A stretch of 64,000 nt of DNA from Rhizomys pruinosus. Taxonomy: Eukaryota; Chordata; Mammalia; Rodentia; Spalacidae. The DNA lies in NCBI GenBank assembly GCA_009823505.1, contig VZQC01013830.1:561933-625932 (forward strand), given 5' to 3'. The number at the start of each line of letters is the position of its first letter. The stretch's first letter is position 1. Positions 34,301 to 46,300 of this stretch are shown here, piece after piece. The translations under genes and the position numbers were made by a program. The notes beneath the pieces are model-generated. The model was not told where the DNA came from. It did not search any database and saw only the letters and a program-made list of their open reading frames with translations.

Positions 34301-37300
34301 CCTCTGTCTCCTGAGCACTGAGATTACAGACATGAGTCTCCATGCTCCACCGGACTTGTGCTATCAAGCTTTGAACTGTCCTAAACTCCTGGTGATGTGG
34401 CTGTGTGTGAGCACATAGAGTCAGTTAGCCTAAGCTCTCATTGAGCCTCAGCTACCTCTTAGTGGATGACACTGAGTGTGAGGTTCATTATCAGGAAGAG
34501 GTGAGACAAGCCGTAGAGAGCCTCAAACGCTACTCCAGGAATGAACACAGAGATGCTGTGTATTCAGCTCAAAACTCAAAGATCAAAGAATGCTTATAAT
34601 TACAAATGTTAATTTAAAAATCAGTTGCTTCTGCTTTCAAGATGAGCATCTGCCTGTGTACGTGTTTCATTTGTGTTCTTCTCGTCCCTTTGCTTTTTAA
34701 GACATGAAGTTATCAACATTAACCTGAAAAACAAGCCTGAGTGGTACTATACCAAACACCCCTTTGGCCAAATTCCTGTCCTAGAGAACAGCCAGTGTCA
34801 ACTGATCTATGAATCTGTCATCGCTTGTGAATACCTGGATGATGCTTACCCAGGAAGAAAGCTGTTTCCATACGACCCATATGAACGAGCTCGCCAAAAG
34901 ATGTTATTGGAGCTATTCTGTAAGGTACGCACATTAGAAACAGCCATGTAAACTTGATTTTACTTTGCATGTGTTTCCCAAACTTCAGCCAAGTCTAAAA
35001 TCAAATCGTGAAATATTTATACCGTAATACCATGTGAGTCTTAGCAGAATTACTGGCACGGGATTAGAGTCAGCTATGAGCCCTGGCGGTAGAGGAGAGG
35101 CTTTACCATTTTAGTCAGCAATCATCAGAGATGTAATTATGATGCAGTGATGATCCCGTGGCTAGAAACAGGAATACTGAAAGAACAGAAAGCTGGGGAT
35201 CCTTTAAAGGGAACATTTCTCAGGCTTTCACTACATAATACTGGAGTGAGATTATGCAGAAAAGAGCATTGCCTTTTAAGTGGGACCAGAGTGACAGCTG
35301 TCTGGGAACATGAAGAATTAAAGGAGACAGATGTTGATAATAAGAGAAAAAGTGATAGGGAAAAGTTAAGACAGTTCTCTCTGAAGAGAAACAAAAATGG
35401 CTCGAGGAAGGGCTGGGGGATGGCTCAGCTGGAGAAGTGCTTGCTGCGCATGCGTGAGGAGCCCGGCCCGCATCCTCAGCATGCACATAACCAGCCAGCG
35501 GACGGTGCCCTCCTCATCCAAGCCCTGGGAGGTGGAGGCAGGAGGATTCTTGGGTTTGCTGGTCAGGTGATCTACCTGAGTCTGTAAGCACCAAGGCTCA
35601 CTGAGAGATTCTGCCTCAAAAAAACAAAGCACCTGCCACTCAGCTTGATGATGCAAATTTGATCCCCTGGACTCAAGTGGTGAAAGAAAGAACTGACTCC
35701 CAAAAGTTGTCCTCTAACCTCCACATGCATAAAGTAGCATGCACATGTGTCCCCCTCCATGTGTGCACACAGAGAGAATAAACAAAGAAACGATTAAATA
35801 CATGTTGGAAAAAAATAAGGTAAGGAGAGTAAGCTGGGGAAGATACCCAGCGTGAAAATCTGGCCTCTATGTGTGCAGACACGCACGAACACCCCCACTC
35901 TCAACGCTATTATTTTTTTTTAAAGGCGTGCGCCACCACGCCCGGCATTTATTTATTTCTGTATGTGTATCAGTGTACTGTCTGCATGCAAGTCTGTGCA
36001 CCCGTGTCGTGCAATGCCGCGGAGGTCAGAAGAGGGCGTCGGATTCCCTTGGAACTGGAGTTCTGGAATTGGAGTTTCAGACGGTTCTCAGCCGCCATGT
36101 GGGTGCTGGGGATGGAACCCGGGTCCTCTGTAAGAGGGGTGGGCGCTCTTAACCACTAGGCCATCTCTCCAGCCCTCAACGCTATTATTAATAGCTGATA
36201 TATATTGAGCACTTAGGATGTACCAAGCCCTGCTCTATTTATCCCCCCACCCTTGGCCGCCCCTGGAGGTTGTTACCTGAACCATCTTTCAGACAACAGC
36301 ACTGAGGCTTAAAGAAGTTAAGTGTCCCATCTAACTGTGTCACTCCCAGTCTGGCTTGAGGGGAGTGCTGGAGTACGGGAGAGCCATGGACCAGATGCTG
36401 TGAGAGGTGGGTTCCTGGAAGCACAGAGACGCCCCAGTGCCCGTTCACAAAGGGCTAAGGCGTCTGCATGTGGTGCTGGCCTGCTCCGTGGGAGTTAGGA
36501 TGCTTTGTATTTTCAGTAGGAGTGGGAGCACTTCCCACAGATTGCTCCACTAAGAACCTATGTCTCCTGACTAGGTCCCACATTTAACCAAGGAATGTCT
36601 GGTGGCACTGAGATGTGGGAGAGAGTGTACTGATCTGAAGACTGCCCTGCGTCAGGAGTTCTGCAACCTGGAAGAGGTACAGGGAGGACTGGACACTACG
36701 GGTCAGATGTGCTGGATGAAGCTGTGCAGTGTTTTTAACGTAGTCAACCTGACACCTCCTGTTGACAGTTCCGACAAACTTTGACGTGTTCCCCTTCTAG
36801 TCATCTGTCTGTAACCTACAGATGTTTGCATCCCTGGCCTGGCTTAGAATTATTTTTGAAAAATTGGCAAGGAGGCAGGCAGGATATACAATGAACACTT
36901 CCTTTCCTGGCATCATGGCTTTCTCTCTAAGTATCCCTGCATGGTTTCTGCCAGCGAGGCTGCGGGATTGGTTAGGGGCTGTGTGATATGTAACTCTGTA
37001 AGCTTGTCTTATGAGGATTTATTCTCTCTCGGCTGTCAGAGGTTGGCTGTCCTCAGGGACTGAGGCTCTTCTTTTTCTGAGACTGTCATATTTAGTGCTG
37101 GATTTGCATCCTCCAGATAACAAGATAGCTGCTGGAGCTGCCAATATAACCTTCCACTTCTAGGCTAGGGAAAAGGGAACAGAAGAGGAAAAAAATGGCA
37201 AATGGCCAGGCCCCTTGAAAGGGCTTACCCTGAAGTCCAGTGACTGCTTACATCTCGTTGGCCAGAATTTAGCTGTAGGACCAAAACTATCAACAGAAGG

Positions 37301-40300
37301 GGCTAGGGAACTAACTTTTTTTTTTTTTTTTTGAGACAGGGTCTCACTGTGGCCCCAGCTGTCCTGGAACTTGCTTTGTGCACCAGGCTGATCTTGAACT
37401 TACAGAGATCCGCCTGCCTCTGCCTCCTGAGTGCTGGGATTAAAGGTGTGCACCACCACACCTGGCTTGGGAACTTACTTTTTAGCTGGGTGAAATTAGT
37501 GTTGTGTGGTTTAGAAGGAGAAAGTGGGTGTGTGTGGATCAGAAACAACATCTGCTGCGCCATTCTTCAACGCACAGCAGGAGCGGAGCTCCTTACTACC
37601 TAGACCTCTCCTTGAGAACAGTCTGGAAAGGAGTTCTTTGACTTCCTTTACCTTTGTTCTAGAGACCCACGAATTCCTTTTATGGCCAGATTGCTCCCCT
37701 GTCAGCAGCCTGAAAAATACTATCCTCGTCCTTTTAAGAGAAGGCTGACTATAATATTCCTCCATTTGACCTTATCAAGAGGGAGTAGATTAAATTTATA
37801 TATACACTTCATTTTCTATCTTGGAGTTGTATTGTTGCAGTATTTATGGATGGTGAATAGTAAGAAATATATTAACCTTTTGCCCTGAAGCCTCAGACTG
37901 GTGGCAGCCCTGAGAAGGCAGCGTGTGGTGGGGTCACAGAGCTTCGGGGTGGCTTTGCTGAATTCCAGAGCCCTGGACAAGAGGACTCCTGGTGGATGAT
38001 TCCAAATCTGCTTCCCCCACGCCAGCCAGCACTGCTTTGAATCACAGTGTCGAAGAAGACATCTAATAAGACAAGCTTTGTTCAGGGAGGGGAAACTGCT
38101 GCTTTTGAAACAGAAGCTTGAGAACGTTTGTGAATAGAGAATTTTTAGTGTGTCTTTTTAAAAAGATAATCTGAACTGATCTCATTGTGCCTGGCTACTT
38201 TTCCACAGGTAAATACCTGCTGGGCCAGAGAAAAGAGCAGAAATTTTATAAACCCCTTTGAATTCAAGGATCATTGAAAGCACATTTTGATCTGTCTCCC
38301 TGCCGCTCTGCATTTAGACGATAGATGCATGTTGTAACTTACACATTGCTAAATGAATGTATGCATTTATTTTTTTAAAAAATTTAATATTTTTATTGTT
38401 TTTTTGTACATTTCATATAATAGATCTTAATCAAGTTTAGACCCTCCTCCTCCATATCTGCGACCCCCAATATCCCCCCACCCAGATTCCATGCACTGTC
38501 ATATTGGAAAGGCCTATCCAGACAGGCATTTAGAACCTCCTCTACATATACACCTCCATATCCCCCCACCCAGATTTCATGCATTCTGTCATATCGGTAA
38601 GGCCTATCTGGACAAGCATTTAGAACTTCATCTACATATACACCTCCATATCCCCCACCCAGATTTCATGCACTCTGTCATATCGGTAAGGCCTATCCAG
38701 ACAGGCATTTAGAACCTCCTCTACATATACACCTCCATATCCCCCACCCAGATTTCATGCACTCTGTCATATCAGTAAGGCCTATCCGGACAAGCATTTG
38801 TACCCAGATGTCCCTAAGTGCAAGTTCATCCGCTGAGTCTAGGCAGCCTATCCAGTCTCTCCCTTAGAGAAGATCTACTCTCCCTCATCCCTTAGTAATC
38901 AGTTGCCAATAGTTCCTCATCTAAGGTTGGGGCTGCTGCCTGCTCTATGCTGGGTTTTTGTCTGATGAATTCATCAGGGGTCTTGTGTGTGCTGTCACTA
39001 TTGTTGCAAGTTCTTGTGAGGAGGTTCCCAGAGGCCTGAAAGCCTCTGTTTCCTATGTTCGCGCACCAACCCCAGCTCTTACAGACTTTCTGCCCCTTCT
39101 TCTGCAGTGGTCCCTGGGCCATGAGTGGGTGAGGTGTACTACAGGGTCCTGTCCAGGGCCATGCACTCCGCAGTCCCTGATTCTCCTCACCTTGGCTAGT
39201 TGTGGGCTGCTATGTGCACCACACTCTGTTGCATGAGGAAGCTTTGCTGTGAGAGTTGAGGGATGGGTTAGGATTCTCTCTACCCCTGTTCTGCTATGTT
39301 CCATGAGCTTTAAGTGTAGAGGTTCCACTGTAGGAACTTGGGGCTGGGCATCTCTCAGGCATTTGTACTCTGTGTGTGACCGGTTGTGGAACTCTGTAAT
39401 AGTCTCCATCTGCTGCAAAAGGAGCTTCTTTGATAAGTGGTGTATGGTATTACTTGACTGCAAATATAAGGATCCATATTTAGCATACAGTAAGAGATGG
39501 GGTTTTCTCTGAGATCTACGACCTCTCCAGCCATGTGTATTTGGCTATATTTACAATGCCACCTATGAGTTCCTTCTCATTGAGAAGGCTTTAATAATTA
39601 GATAACTGTTGATTACCCCTAGATGAAAGTGCCACTGCACAGTAGAGGTAGTTTCCTGTGCCAGTCATTGTGGTTATTGGGCTTTACAGCTGGCTTGAAC
39701 CATTGATTCTCCTCCCTTAGCAGCTTGCATAGTATTCTCTAGAACTATGAGAGCTGACCTTCAGGGAAGAATGTATAAATTTATCATGCTGGCACGGCTC
39801 TTCTCTTTAGCCAGGGGTCTCTCCCAGGGCAGGTAAACAGGTATTCTGCACCATGGACTATATAGATGGGATGCTTTGAATGCATCTCTCACTTGGTCTG
39901 TCCAACAGCCTGCACAGGCTAACAGTACTAGTACTTTGCAAATCAGAGAAGCATCTTAATGGAGGCTGTAAACTAGGGAGCAGGGATGCAAACATCAAAG
40001 ATGTGCAGAAGGCTCAATGCAGAGGAGGAGTGGACCTTATGGTCCTTTAGAACAGAATTGTGTTGAGTGATGTCTTCTATTAGCAAATGAGAAACTCCAT
40101 CCATCTTACACAGCACATCTGAACTGGGTGCCAGAGAAACCATATCTCATTTGCATGTCAGTGATCTGTAAATCTTACAGCTGGGCCAAAGTAAGGGCCC
40201 CTCCCTTTCCTTTGTATGTGGTTCTGATCCAAAACCACACACACACAGGCTCATTTTTAAGTTATCAGTGTGTCTCTAAACCCAGCTGGGAAGAGGCATG

Positions 40301-43300
40301 GGCATCACTCAACACATTTCACTTTGTTACTTTAGTCACAGAGCCCCCGAAATACCTGTCATGAACCAGCTCACTCCTGTTAAGGAGCACTGATTTCTCA
40401 GCATTGTCTAAGAGGTTTGAATGTGAGTTTTGTCGCATAGATTGTTAACAGGAATATTTGCTGTAATATAGACAATATCAGAACCTAAACATGACCAGTG
40501 GAGTTGACTTATTAGATCCATTTCTCTAAATATCAATATATTGACACTAGGAAATTCTAATGAAATTGAAATTTGTCAAAAATAATTCTCACAGAAACAA
40601 CCCCAACTTATATTAATTTTTTCGTGTGGTTTTTGTTTGTTTGCTTACTTGAGACAGGGTCTCACTATATAGTCCCCCGATCTAGAACCATCTAGGTAGA
40701 TCAGGCTAGCCTTGAAAGCTTGTGGAGATGAACCTGCCCCGCCACAGGAGCGCTGTGATTACAGATGCACACCCTTCTCAGTTCTACATGAGCTTTGTGG
40801 AGTCAAACTCAAGCTTGCCCAGCAAAGAGCTTTACCCACTGAGCATTCTCCCTACCCTGAGGCCAAGACTGAATGCACAAATTCCCACGTTATAACCAAG
40901 CAAGACTCAGTTTCTATCTCATAGCCTTTAATTCCAGATGCTTTTCTTTTACTGTATCCAGTATGACATTAATTTTTTCCCTCGAAAAGTCCACATTCCT
41001 GGGTACAGGCCTGTGACCTTAGCACATAGGAGGTAGGGGCAGGAGGATCCCAAGTTCAAGGCTAGCCTGAGCTACATAGTGAGAAACAACAACAAAAAAT
41101 TGTTTTAACTTAAAAAAACTCAGTTTCATTAACATTAAAGATTATTATCTAGCCACATTTTTCTAAGACTTTTCTTTACTTCTTAGACATATGACTGCTG
41201 CTTTTATTATCAAACCAGCAGCCTCCCCTCCTGCCTTCCTGTTCTGGACGCTAGCATGTGTTTTAGCACTAGGGGGATGCTGTAGTCTAAGCACATTTTT
41301 TTTAAATCTTTTTTTGAGACAGGGTTTCCCTGCAGCCCCATCTGTCCTGGAACTCACTATGTAGACTAGGCTGGCCTTGAACTCAGAGAGAATGATCTTG
41401 CCTCTGCTTCCTGAGTGCTGGGATTAAAGACATGTACCACCATGGCAGTCTAAGCATATTTTAAATCTGTCTCTGCAAGTTTCTTGAACTATTGATCTAA
41501 ACAGAATATTTTTTTTAAGCTTTCTTCTTTTTTATGGTATTGACTTTTTAATTTCAATACCATACCTGAGCCAGGCTTTTTATTCCAGCTTATCTTTGTG
41601 GGTTCCAGTGTGGCAGGACCTGGGGGTCTTTTACCACCAGTGACTTGTTCAAAATATTCTCATGTTTTCAGTCCAGTCCAGTGACTGTAATGTCTTCCTG
41701 GATTGGCCAGACTTTTCTCTACTTTTGGATTCGTGGTCAGATTCTTGGCTCCTGCAGCTCACGAGTTGGCTGTCACTCTGACTCTCTTTGGGCTGCTTTC
41801 CAGCTGTCATCAGACCTGGAAGAGGAAAGTGAGCTGAAAAAGTGCCCAGGGGCTCCCTGCTTTGAACCCTCATGTTTCCAGGGCCGCAGGACACTTGTTG
41901 TTTTAGCTTCTTGGCATGTGTTGACCTGCTTTGTAATTCTTCCCTTTGAATTTTCCATGCAGCTTCCACAGTGCCGGAGTTCAGGCATCTTCCGTTACAC
42001 TCAGCCATAATCTCCATTTGAATTTGTCTTTTATTCACTGAAAAAGGCATTTCAGCCTTCTAGCTTGTATTGCTTGATCAGGTTTCACTGTTTTGTGAAA
42101 ATTGTTCAAGGATTGTTGCCCGGCGCCACTTCAAGATCTTTCTTTGTTGATTTGTACAAGTTCTGGTCAAAGAATTTCTCCCATATAAAGGTTATTTGAC
42201 TAACAAAAAATTCTTGCTTTCTTTTAACTTTTAATACAACATGTATCTTTTGTCCTATGTAATTATAAGATCTTAAAATATCATGGGGTGAGATTTTCCT
42301 GTCGTGGTTTCCTCCACTGCTTTCATGCATACAAAGTCCTCTTCCTTCTGGAGATGTGAGGAATAGTACTTTTATTTGCATCCACCATCTTTTCTTTACA
42401 GGAATTTGATCAAATATTATTTTACAAATATCTTTTTGAACAAAAGAATTCAGCCCATTAAAATAATTTCAAATACGGGGGCTGGAGAGATGGCTCAGTG
42501 GTTGAGAGTGCCAACTGCTCTTGCAGAGGACCAGGGTTCGATTCCCAGCACCCACATAGGGGTTAAGAACCATCTTTAACTCCAGTTCCAGGGGAATCCA
42601 ACACCCTCTTCTGACCTCCGTGGCATTGCATGACACGGGTGCACCAACCTACGTGCACACAGTACACTCATACACATAAAAAATAACAAATAAATTAAAA
42701 AATAATTGCACATAGGAATACCACTGTCCCATTAATCCCCAAATGTTGACAAGTTGTATTTTACATCTTCATAGGACAACCTACATCCTAATTGAGGAGC
42801 AGGGAGAGGGGTGATTTCTTCTGACCACCCACTTGGAAGAAGACATCTTCCTATCTGAACAATGGCTTATCTCACAGGGAATCCGTTAATTGCATTCTTA
42901 GCTCAGCTTTGGCTGTATCTGTGTGTCAGGGACCTGAAATTTGAAGTCATGAAACCTCCTCTTTTTTAGGAACTGAAAGATTTGCCCCCTCACTGGACCT
43001 GAGTACTTTGCTGCTGCCTCTGGGTTGTGTTCTATTGCTCTTTCTCTGGCTTTGTGTCTTTATAGAAGTGTGTGTGTGTGTATGTGTGTGTGTGTGTGTG
43101 TGTGTGCTAATTCTTTTTTTTTTTATTTTTATTTATTTATTTATTTATTTTTTGGTCTTTTCGAGACAGGGTCTCCCTGTAGCCCCAGCTGTCCTGGAAC
43201 TCACTCTGTAGACCAGGCTGGCCTTGAACTCACAGAGATCCACCTGTCTCTCTGTATGAGTGTATTGCTTGCAGGTAGGTAGATGCACCTGTGCCATGTA

Positions 43301-46300
43301 CACACAGAGGTCAGAAGAGGGCACTGGATCCCCTAGAACTGGAGTTACAGAAGGTTGTTAGCCACCATGTGGGTGCTGGAATTCGAACCCAGATCCTCTG
43401 CAGGAGCAGGCTTAACTGCTGAGCCACTTTTCCAGCCAATGGATTTTTTTTTGTCTTTTCAATTAAAAAAATTTTTTTTATTAATTTTATTTATTTTTGT
43501 ATGTGTATGAGTGTACAGTCTTCATGTAGGTTTGTGCACCCGTGTTGTGCAATGCCATGGAGGTCAGAAGAGGATCTCGGATTCCCCTGGAACTGGAGTT
43601 CTCCTGGAATTGGAGTTACAGACGGTTCTTGGCCGCCATGTGGGTGCTGGGGATTGAACCCGGGTCCTCTGCAAGAGCAGTCAGTGCTCTCAACCGCTAG
43701 GCTATCTCTCCAGCCCGGTCTTTTCAATACAGGGTCCCCTTGTAGCTCCAGCTGTCCTGGAACTTGCTAGGTAGACCAGGCTGGCTTTGAACTCACAGAG
43801 ATCTGTCTGTCTCTGCCTCCCAAGTGCTAGGATTAAAGGCGTGCGCCACCACGCCCAGCTAGATTTTTCAGAATTCTTTCCAACAAGTAAGTTGATGTCT
43901 TCCTCCTCCATCAAATACAAGGGTGCCTGATGGGAGCCACCCCTCTATTTAGGGACTGGAGACCAGAGATTTCTTGTTGACAGGCTAAACGATGGTGGTG
44001 AAGAACAGGTGGCCACTGAGAGTTTGAAGATCTTGGACTGGAACCTCAAGGATCCCTTAGGGAGGGATCCATGTCACTGCACCTCACCACTGATGGCCAC
44101 CAGAGGGAGCCCTGCCCTCTTCACCTGTGAGCGGGCTGGGATCTTTTCCCTGATCCTGCTGGGGGAGCCCGTGTGCTCCCTAGCAGAAGGTAAAAGGCTG
44201 CTCAGGTTCCCAGGTGGAAGCAGTTTGCTGGCCTAGCTCACTAGGCACTTCCTGTCCCATCTTTAGTCTTCTTTTCAATGACTTAGAAAACAGACCTGTT
44301 TTGTTTTGTTTTGTTTTGATCTTTTTGAGACAGAGTCCCCCTGTAGCCCCAACTGGCTTGGAACTGGCTATGTAGTCCAGGCTGGCCTTGAACTCACAGA
44401 GATCTGCCTGCCTCTGCCTCCCAAGTGTGGGGACTAAAGGCCTGCGCCACCACAAGCAGCTGAAAACCAGAACTTTTTAGGGCTGGAGAGATTCATTGGT
44501 TGAGAGTGTGTATTGCTCTTGCAGAGGATCCAAGTTCAGTTCCCAGAACATTTAAAAATTTTTATATTCTTTTTATCTTAGCATGTGCCCCCCCCGCTCT
44601 GTCTCATTGTATGTATGTGCGTGTGTGTGCGTGCATGTTGTGCGTGTGCGCATGTGGGTGTGTGCATGTGCCTGCACATGTGTGCATGTGCGTGCCTGTG
44701 TGTGCACGAGTGTGTGTGTGTGTGTGCATGAGTGTGTGTGCATGTGTGCACGCACGTGCGTGTGTGTGTGTGCATGTAGAGGCCATAGGACAACTTTTTG
44801 TGTGTCTCTCAGGAGATGTTCACTTTTTTTTTTATTTTATTTATTTTTGTATGTGTATGAATGTACTGTCTGCATGCAGGTCTGTGCACCCATGTCGTAC
44901 AATGCCGCGGAGGTCAGAAGAGGGTCTCGGATTCCCCTGGAACTGGAGCTCTCCTGGAATTGGAGTCACAGACGGTTCTCGGCCGCCATGTGGGTGCTGG
45001 GGACTGAACCCGGGTCCTCTGCAAGAGCAGTCGGTGCTCTTAACCGCTAGGCCATCTCTCCAGCCCCCCACTTTGATTTTTTTGAGACAGTGTCTCTCTT
45101 TGTCCTGAGACACTGATTCAGCTCAACTAGCCAGCCAACAAGTTCAAGGGAGCCACCTGGTATTTTCCGCCCTCCCCCCCAAAGCCGCCCGCCCCCCCGC
45201 CCCCAGCCCCAAGCACCCTCCACTGCTGGGATTACTACCTTACCAGGCTTTTTAACGTGGAGTCAGAGGATCAAACTCAGGTTCTCGTGTTTACTGACTG
45301 AGCTATCTTCCTGGCCCTTAATTTACAAGTTGACTGTGTAAAGCTCTGCCCCGCACCAGTGCCCCCCGAATCTAAGATGAAAGCAAACAACACCATAGCC
45401 TCTCTCCACAACTTATCTGGTTTAGCAGTGTATATCAACAGTGAGTGGAAAGTGTCTATCTGGTTGTGAGTTACACAGGTCAATGCCAGTAGTTGTCTTA
45501 ACTGGGGAATTAACACCTTATTTCTAACTCTTCGGGGAGTTCTGACACAACAGTAACCTCTGTTAAGTGCTTTTACTTTTGGAAGATTTCAGGTATTTTC
45601 TTGTGGTTGCTGGCTATTGGTGCATTGAAAGTTTATCTGTTTTCTTTACAGTTTATCTAGTTGGGTTCATTTGTCCCATTTAGAAAGAAATTTTTTAATT
45701 TTTAAATTGATTTTTCTTTTAGGTGTATAACTGGTTTGCCTGCTTATATGTGTGTGCAATACCCACTGAGGCCAGAAGAGGGCATTGGATTACCTGGAAC
45801 TGGAATTTGGGGTGGTTGTTAGCCACCACTCGGGTGCTGGGAACTGAAGCCAGGTCCTCTGCAAGAACAGCCAGTGCTCTGAGCTACTGATCCATCTCTC
45901 CAGCCTGGAGAAAGGAAAATTTTATTTTAATGTAGAACATTAGTAAGGCCAAGTAGCCATGTGTGATGTTTGAAGAATTCAAATGAAAGAAAGCCTAGTC
46001 AAAAGATCCGAGGGAGCCCAGTGAAAAATACTGCTCTTTCCGGCCTTAGCTTTGAACCTATGGAGAAGGTAAAAGAGTAAGACATCCAGAGACTGCAGTA
46101 ACCACTTTATTTTAGAGTATGCTGGAAACTGAGGTCACAGCTACAGCAGAGGTTTCTAATGCTGGCCTTTAGCATCTGACTCAGACTCCTGTGCCCATAG
46201 GAAATGAGCAGCACTGGCCCGAGACTTGGATCTCTTGGCTCCAGGCTGAGCTGATCCACAGACAGCAGGCTCATGGAGGAACATGTCCCCAGTTGTGGGG

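Noticed and set aside
38445..38795. CRISPR-like regular repeats
   Set aside because: Units of 89 bp are contiguous tandem copies without unique spacers, in a mammalian intron.
41534..41563. Perfect 10-bp inverted repeat atggtattga / tcaataccat
   Set aside because: No T-run terminator or other context; likely chance in AT-rich intron.
44500..45108. 202-codon frame rich in Cys and Val
   Set aside because: Made of the TG/CG tract plus a B2 SINE; low complexity.
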